A stretch of DNA of 64,000 nucleotides, taken from NCBI RefSeq assembly GCF_025947185.1, contig NZ_CP110001.1:2108001-2172000 (forward strand), given 5' to 3'. Shown here piece after piece: positions 60,646 through 64,000 of the stretch (within the stretch, counting starts at the first letter, position 1; every line of letters starts with the position of its first letter). Position numbers and translations under genes: made by a program. Origin of the DNA: Flavobacterium sp. N2038. GTDB taxonomy: Bacteria; Bacteroidota; Bacteroidia; Flavobacteriales; Flavobacteriaceae. The notes below the pieces were generated by a model. The model was given only the letters and a program-made list of their open reading frames with translations, made no database searches and was not told where the DNA came from.

Positions 60646-61251
60646 TTATAAAGTTTTAAAGGTTTCTTCTAAATGTTTGGTATAATCTTTCTTAAAGATA
60701 ATAATATTTTCTGGTGTTGCACCTTTTTCGACATCATGAAAATGAAATCCGTTTACTTTTTCCATTCCAGTGAATTTGTTCATTTTATGAAAACCAAACA
60801 TAACGCCATCATCAACAGAAGTTTCATCAAAGAATTCTCCCGGAAGCGTAAATGCTGTTTTTGGAGCATTCCAGCTTGTTGTGAGCATGTATTTGCGTCC
60901 ATGTAAAAGTCCTCCGGTTCCGTAATTGATATCCGGATTTACGCGGCTTCTTCCGTCACTTTTGTAAATCCCGTTGTTATGCCCTTGTGTAAAAACATCA
61001 TCGATATATTTTTTGAAAAGATTCGGGATTTGAAACCACCAAACTGGCGTGTGATAAATAATTAAATCGGCCCAAACGAATTTTTCTACTTCTTCCTGAA
61101 GGTCGATTTCGTTTTCGATATGTGTTGTTTTTATTTCGTAGTTGTTGTTTTTAGAAAAGAATTCAATTGTCCAGTCCTGAACGGTTTGATTGAATTGTCC
61201 TCCTGAATGTGCGAATTTTTGTCCTCCGTTGATTATAAATATCTTTTTCAT
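60646..61251 (-). CDS. NAD(P)H-dependent oxidoreductase, MdaB-like flavodoxin fold
   Basis: 201 residues. KKIFIINGGQKFAHSGGQFNQTVQDW at the start and ADLIIYHTPVWWFQIPNLFKKYIDDVFTQG in the middle match MdaB (modulator of drug activity B, NADPH:quinone reductase). TSWNAPKTAF and a long C-terminal FHFHDVEKGATPENI follow. FAD-dependent two-electron quinone reduction protects against redox cycling. Adjacent to the YgiN-like monooxygenase, as in enterobacteria. Confidence 0.9.
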   Translation of the reverse strand: MKKIFIINGGQKFAHSGGQFNQTVQDWTIEFFSKNNNYEIKTTHIENEIDLQEEVEKFVWADLIIYHTPVWWFQIPNLFKKYIDDVFTQGHNNGIYKSDGRSRVNPDINYGTGGLLHGRKYMLTTSWNAPKTAFTLPGEFFDETSVDDGVMFGFHKMNKFTGMEKVNGFHFHDVEKGATPENIIIFKKDYTKHLEETFKTL

Positions 61252-61503
61252 TTTAAAATTATTGTTTCTTTTGAAAATGGATGCGTGAGGGATAGGAGCG
61301 ATATCCTTTTACTTTTTTCTTTAAAAAGTAAAAGATTTAGCGGATAGCCCGGTTCGCCGCGGCGAAACACGCCCAAATTCTAAATTATTTAAGTTTTGAG
61401 ATTTTTTTTAAACACATAGAAACATAGATTTTTCTTTCTTGAAAAAGGGGATTGAAAGAAACTGGTTTCTCACATATAACTATGTTTCTATGTGTTAAGG
61501 AAA
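61252..61503. repeat. Intergenic region with second GCGATATCCTTTTA/TTTAGCGGATAGC element
   Basis: At 61284-61374: AGGAGCGATATCCTTTTACTTT, its pairing arm AAAGTAAAAGATTTAGCGG and then GGTTCGCCGCGGCGAAAC, whose core matches the palindrome after rocD. About 61410-61500 has an imperfect inverted repeat around AACACATAGAAACATAG and CTATGTTTCTATGTGTT. No gene. Confidence 0.75.
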
Positions 61504-62490
61504 TTATTTTAATTTCGAAATTGCCTGATTAATAAATTCCAATTCTGAAGCTGATAAATCGAAATCCATTGTTTTGGCATTTGAAATTGCTTGCTCTGCA
61601 TTTCTTGCTCCGGCTAAAACTATCGAAATTCCTTTTTGTAAAGTAGTCCAGCGTAAAACCAATTGCGAAATTGAAATGTGTTTTGCATTTGCCAGTGAGC
61701 TTAATTCTTCAACCAAAGTTTTAACTTTTTTAAGATCAAACTGACCAAAATAACCATTACGATGATCGTTTTCTTTTAACTTACTGTCTGTAAAATATTT
61801 TCCGGTTAGTAAACCTCTTTCCATTGGGCTGTAAGCTATAATTCCAATGTTTTCTGCAATTGTAAGCGGTATTAAATCTTCTTCAATTTTACGGTTTAGC
61901 ATGCTATAAGCAACCTGATTTGAAGCTAACTGAATGTTTTTTTGTGCTTCCTGAATTTGAGAAATGTTATAATTGCTTACTCCGAACGCTCTGATTTTTC
62001 CTTGCTGCACCAATGTTTCAACGGCTTCCATAGTTTCAGAAATTGGCGTTGTACTGTCTGGCCAGTGAATTTGTAATAAGTCGATATAATCGGTTTTAAG
62101 ACGTTTTAAACTTTCTTCAACTTCTTTTATAACATTGCTTTTTGATGAGTATTTATAAATGGGCATTTTTTTACCATTATCATCAGCATCAAAAAAGAAA
62201 TCACCTTTTCCGTTGTTGCTTCCATCCCAAACTAAACCAAACTTGGTTAACAATTGTATTTTTGAGCGATCGTAAGATTTTATCGCTTCGCCAATCATTT
62301 CTTCACTTAAACCAAATCCGTAGAAAGGTGCAGTGTCTATTGTGGTTACCCCGTGATCAATAGAAGCGCGAACTGAATCGATTGAATCTTTCTTTTCGTT
62401 TCCGCCCCACATGTTTCCGCCAATGGCAAATGCGCCGTAAGTTATTGTTGATAATTCTAATTCCGAATTGCCTAATTTTCTATATTCCAT
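61504..62490 (-). CDS. Aldo/keto reductase
   Basis: 328 residues. MEYRKLGNSELELSTITYGAFAIGGNMWGG at the N-terminus, catalytic Tyr in IDTAPFYGFGLSEEMIGEAI, Lys in KIQLLTKFGLVWD and His in IDLLQIHWPDS form the AKR catalytic set; LRWTTLQKGISIVLAGARNAEQ binds the NADPH adenine. It reduces aldehydes or ketones; substrate unknown. Divergent from an AraC regulator gene, which probably controls it. Confidence 0.93.
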   Translation of the reverse strand: MEYRKLGNSELELSTITYGAFAIGGNMWGGNEKKDSIDSVRASIDHGVTTIDTAPFYGFGLSEEMIGEAIKSYDRSKIQLLTKFGLVWDGSNNGKGDFFFDADDNGKKMPIYKYSSKSNVIKEVEESLKRLKTDYIDLLQIHWPDSTTPISETMEAVETLVQQGKIRAFGVSNYNISQIQEAQKNIQLASNQVAYSMLNRKIEEDLIPLTIAENIGIIAYSPMERGLLTGKYFTDSKLKENDHRNGYFGQFDLKKVKTLVEELSSLANAKHISISQLVLRWTTLQKGISIVLAGARNAEQAISNAKTMDFDLSASELEFINQAISKLK

Positions 62491-62523
62491 AATGTTGTAT
62501 TTTGAATCTTAAATTTCACTTGG

Positions 62524-62585
62524 CAAAATTATACCATTTTTAAGAGTGTTAACTTGTATATATTTGTCTTTTTTATGTAAATTTG
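62524..62585. promoter_or_regulatory. Divergent promoters of aldo/keto reductase and AraC genes
   Basis: Minus strand TAATTTTG (62524-62531) fits TAnnTTTG for the reductase. Plus strand TAAATTTG (62578-62585), with TTG (62554-62556) 21 bases upstream, fits the AraC gene (ATG 62610). A second plus-strand match TATATTTG lies at 62559-62566. Confidence 0.55.
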
Positions 62586-62609
62586 CAACTTCAAATAATT
62601 TAGAGTCTC

Positions 62610-63455
62610 ATGAAAAAAGAAAATTTATACGAACCGTTTACTGTTTCCTTTGAAACTTTAGATGAATATCCGGATGTTGGAGATCGTCATAATTTCTTTG
62701 AATTGGTTTATATTTTGAGTGGAACAGGAAGGCAGTGTATTAATAAAAATATTTTCGAATATGATGCTGGACATATGTTTTTATTGACACCTGAGGATTG
62801 TCATAATTTTACGATCGAAACGAAAACGAAATTTTTCTTTTTGAGGTTTAATGATATTTATTTGAAGAATTCAAGTCTTCAAAATGAAAACATTCAACGA
62901 TTGGAGTATATTTTGCAAAATGCCAATCATCAGCCGGGCTGTATTTTAAAAAATGATGCTGATAAATGTTTGGTTAAAGTAATGATTGAAGCGATTTGCC
63001 GAGAGCATAATGATAAAGATGTTTACAATCAGGAATTGATTCAGCAATTGGTTAATACGTTGATTATTATCGTTGCCAGAAATATTGCGAAGTATTTACC
63101 GGAACAGGTAAATGTGGGAACTGAAGCTAAAGCGATGGATATTTTGCAGTATATTCAAACGAATATTTATTATCCCGAAAAGATTAAGGCAGAGTCTATA
63201 AGTGATTATTTCGGAATTTCGAACACGTATTTAGGACGTTATTTTAAAAAGCATGCAGATGAAACCATGCAGCAATATATCAGCAATTATAAAACGAAAC
63301 TGATCGAGCATCGTTTGCAATTCAGTGATAAGAGAATCAACGAAATTGCGTATGAATTTGGTTTTACCGATGAAAGTCACTTCAATAAATTCTTTAAGAA
63401 ACAGAAAGGAAATAGTCCTTCAGAATTTAGAAAGACGATTCGTATTAGTGCATAA
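62610..63455 (+). CDS. AraC family transcriptional regulator
   Basis: 281 residues. An N-terminal cupin-like sensor (FFELVYILSGTGRQCINKNIFEYDAGHMFLLTPEDCHNF, about residues 25-70) precedes two AraC helix-turn-helix motifs: AESISDYFGISNTYLGRYFKKHADETMQQYI and INEIAYEFGFTDESHFNKFFKKQKGNSPSEFRKT at the C-terminus. Members usually activate neighbouring genes on binding a small molecule. The divergent aldo/keto reductase is the obvious target. Confidence 0.93.
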   Translation: MKKENLYEPFTVSFETLDEYPDVGDRHNFFELVYILSGTGRQCINKNIFEYDAGHMFLLTPEDCHNFTIETKTKFFFLRFNDIYLKNSSLQNENIQRLEYILQNANHQPGCILKNDADKCLVKVMIEAICREHNDKDVYNQELIQQLVNTLIIIVARNIAKYLPEQVNVGTEAKAMDILQYIQTNIYYPEKIKAESISDYFGISNTYLGRYFKKHADETMQQYISNYKTKLIEHRLQFSDKRINEIAYEFGFTDESHFNKFFKKQKGNSPSEFRKTIRISA

Positions 63456-63540
63456 ACACGAATTCACACTATTTTTTTTGCCACTGATTACACTGATTAA
63501 AAAGATTTTTAATTTGTGTTAATTCGTGCAATTTGTGTTT
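63453..63540. repeat. Copy of the CACGAATT/AATTCGTG repeat at a convergent gene end
   Basis: AACACGAATTCACAC, GCCACTGATTACACTGATTAAAAAGATT and AATTTGTGTTAATTCGTGCAATTTGTGTT lie between the AraC and C40 peptidase stops. Two arms can pair and may end both transcripts. Confidence 0.7.
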
Positions 63541-63541
63541 T

Positions 63542-64000
63542 TTAAATGATCTTTTTGATCACACGTAGTTTATGCGTGTGTTTATTTATTTCCGGGTTAT
63601 AAATTCCTGTATGGTCTAGACGGTCAATACGTACTTTTCCACTTGCGTGAATGATATAGTTGTTTTCCATTATGATGCCTACGTGAATAATGTTTCCTTC
63701 GTCGTTATCAAAAAAGGCTAAATCTCCCGGTTCACTTTCTTCAATAAAACTCAAAGAATCTCCTTCAAGGGCTTGTTGTGAAGCATCGCGGTGAATTTTG
63801 TAACCATTTAGTTTGTAAACCATTTGTGTAAAACCGGAACAATCAATGCCAAATGGTGTTTTTCCTCCCCATAAATAAGGGGCATTCAGATACATGAATG
63901 CAGTACTTATAATAGCACTTTTTGGTTTAATGCCACTGGTTTTTGTTCCTTCAAAATCAAAATTTGAAGTATTGATTTCATTATTGTTTAAAAACGATAA
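63542..64000 (-). CDS. NlpC/P60 (C40) cell-wall peptidase, N-terminus beyond window
   Basis: The frame is open to the right edge; upstream of Met 63895 it continues in frame (GTKTSGIKPKSAIISTAFMYLNAPYLWGG), so that Met is internal and the gene is cut by the window. The C40 domain shows the catalytic Cys in GKTPFGIDCSGFTQMVYKLNG, the His in EGNIIHVGIIMENN and a second His in YIIHASGKVRIDRLDH. It hydrolyses gamma-D-Glu-diaminopimelate bonds in peptidoglycan. The missing part probably holds a signal peptide and SH3-like domains, as in YkfC-type enzymes. Confidence 0.9.
   Translation of the reverse strand, partial: LSFLNNNEINTSNFDFEGTKTSGIKPKSAIISTAFMYLNAPYLWGGKTPFGIDCSGFTQMVYKLNGYKIHRDASQQALEGDSLSFIEESEPGDLAFFDNDEGNIIHVGIIMENNYIIHASGKVRIDRLDHTGIYNPEINKHTHKLRVIKKII

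Overview
The window looks like a chromosomal segment of a Flavobacterium or close relative (Bacteroidota). The evidence is AT-rich DNA, promoters with the TAnnTTTG -7 element, SusC/SusD and type IX secretion (Por sorting) proteins, and several dispersed Flavobacterium-style intergenic palindromes. No tRNA, rRNA, CRISPR array, insertion sequence or phage gene was seen. The left edge cuts a penicillin-acylase-family gene and the right edge cuts an NlpC/P60 peptidase gene.

1-2.8 kb holds a truncated S45 acylase and a divergent Lrp regulator/ornithine aminotransferase (rocD) pair. 2.8-7.8 kb, minus strand, is a four-gene sulfur operon: serine acetyltransferase (cysE/epsC), cysteine synthase (cysK), a family 2A encapsulin shell (SrpI-like) and a SufS-type cysteine desulfurase with a long disordered N-terminal cargo extension. 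This is the gene set of the sulfur-storing encapsulin nanocompartment. 8-21.9 kb, minus strand, is a sulfate-ester scavenging locus: SusC/SusD transporter, two tandem sulfatases, a 39-residue membrane peptide, a fatty-acid-hydroxylase-like enzyme, a thioredoxin fused to a Cys-less rhodanese, a third sulfatase and a YeiH-type transporter.

The most striking signal links these two sulfur units. The encapsulin operon and the susCD-sulfatase operon have homologous promoters (TTG-N19-TAACTTTG) followed by homologous long leaders. Each leader carries a tiny ORF encoding Met-Cys-X-Cys-Cys-stop, preceded by the same small hairpin. The sulfatase leader has a second mini-ORF with three consecutive Cys codons directly before a perfect 10-bp hairpin. 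This looks like cysteine-responsive leader-peptide control.

22.8-30.7 kb, plus strand, holds molybdenum cofactor and siroheme genes: moeA (frameshifted), a TauE-like transporter, mobA, cobA, moaD, moeB, moaE, moaCB and moaA. These supply 31.9-51.1 kb, the nitrate assimilation region: a nitrate reductase fused to its NADH-reductase module, a rubredoxin/sulfite-reductase-like protein, an FNR-like regulator, a porin, a NarK transporter, a NarL/NarX-like two-component system, a DUF4202 protein and nirBD. The moeA, nas, narK and nirB promoters share TACTTAT next to the -7 element plus inverted repeats A(A/C)GTA-N4-TAC(T/G)T, which suggests one nitrate regulon. Inserted in this region are a RelE/ParE-like toxin-antitoxin pair, a methyltransferase, an endo/exonuclease and two hypothetical secreted proteins.

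51.4-64 kb is mixed: a META-domain lipoprotein, a frameshifted DUF2130 gene, a LysR/methyltransferase divergent pair, a 1237-residue secreted metalloprotease with a type IX signal, small oxidoreductase genes, an aldo/keto reductase/AraC divergent pair and the truncated C40 peptidase. Two genes (moeA, DUF2130) are each broken by an apparent single-base deletion, so sequence error should be considered.
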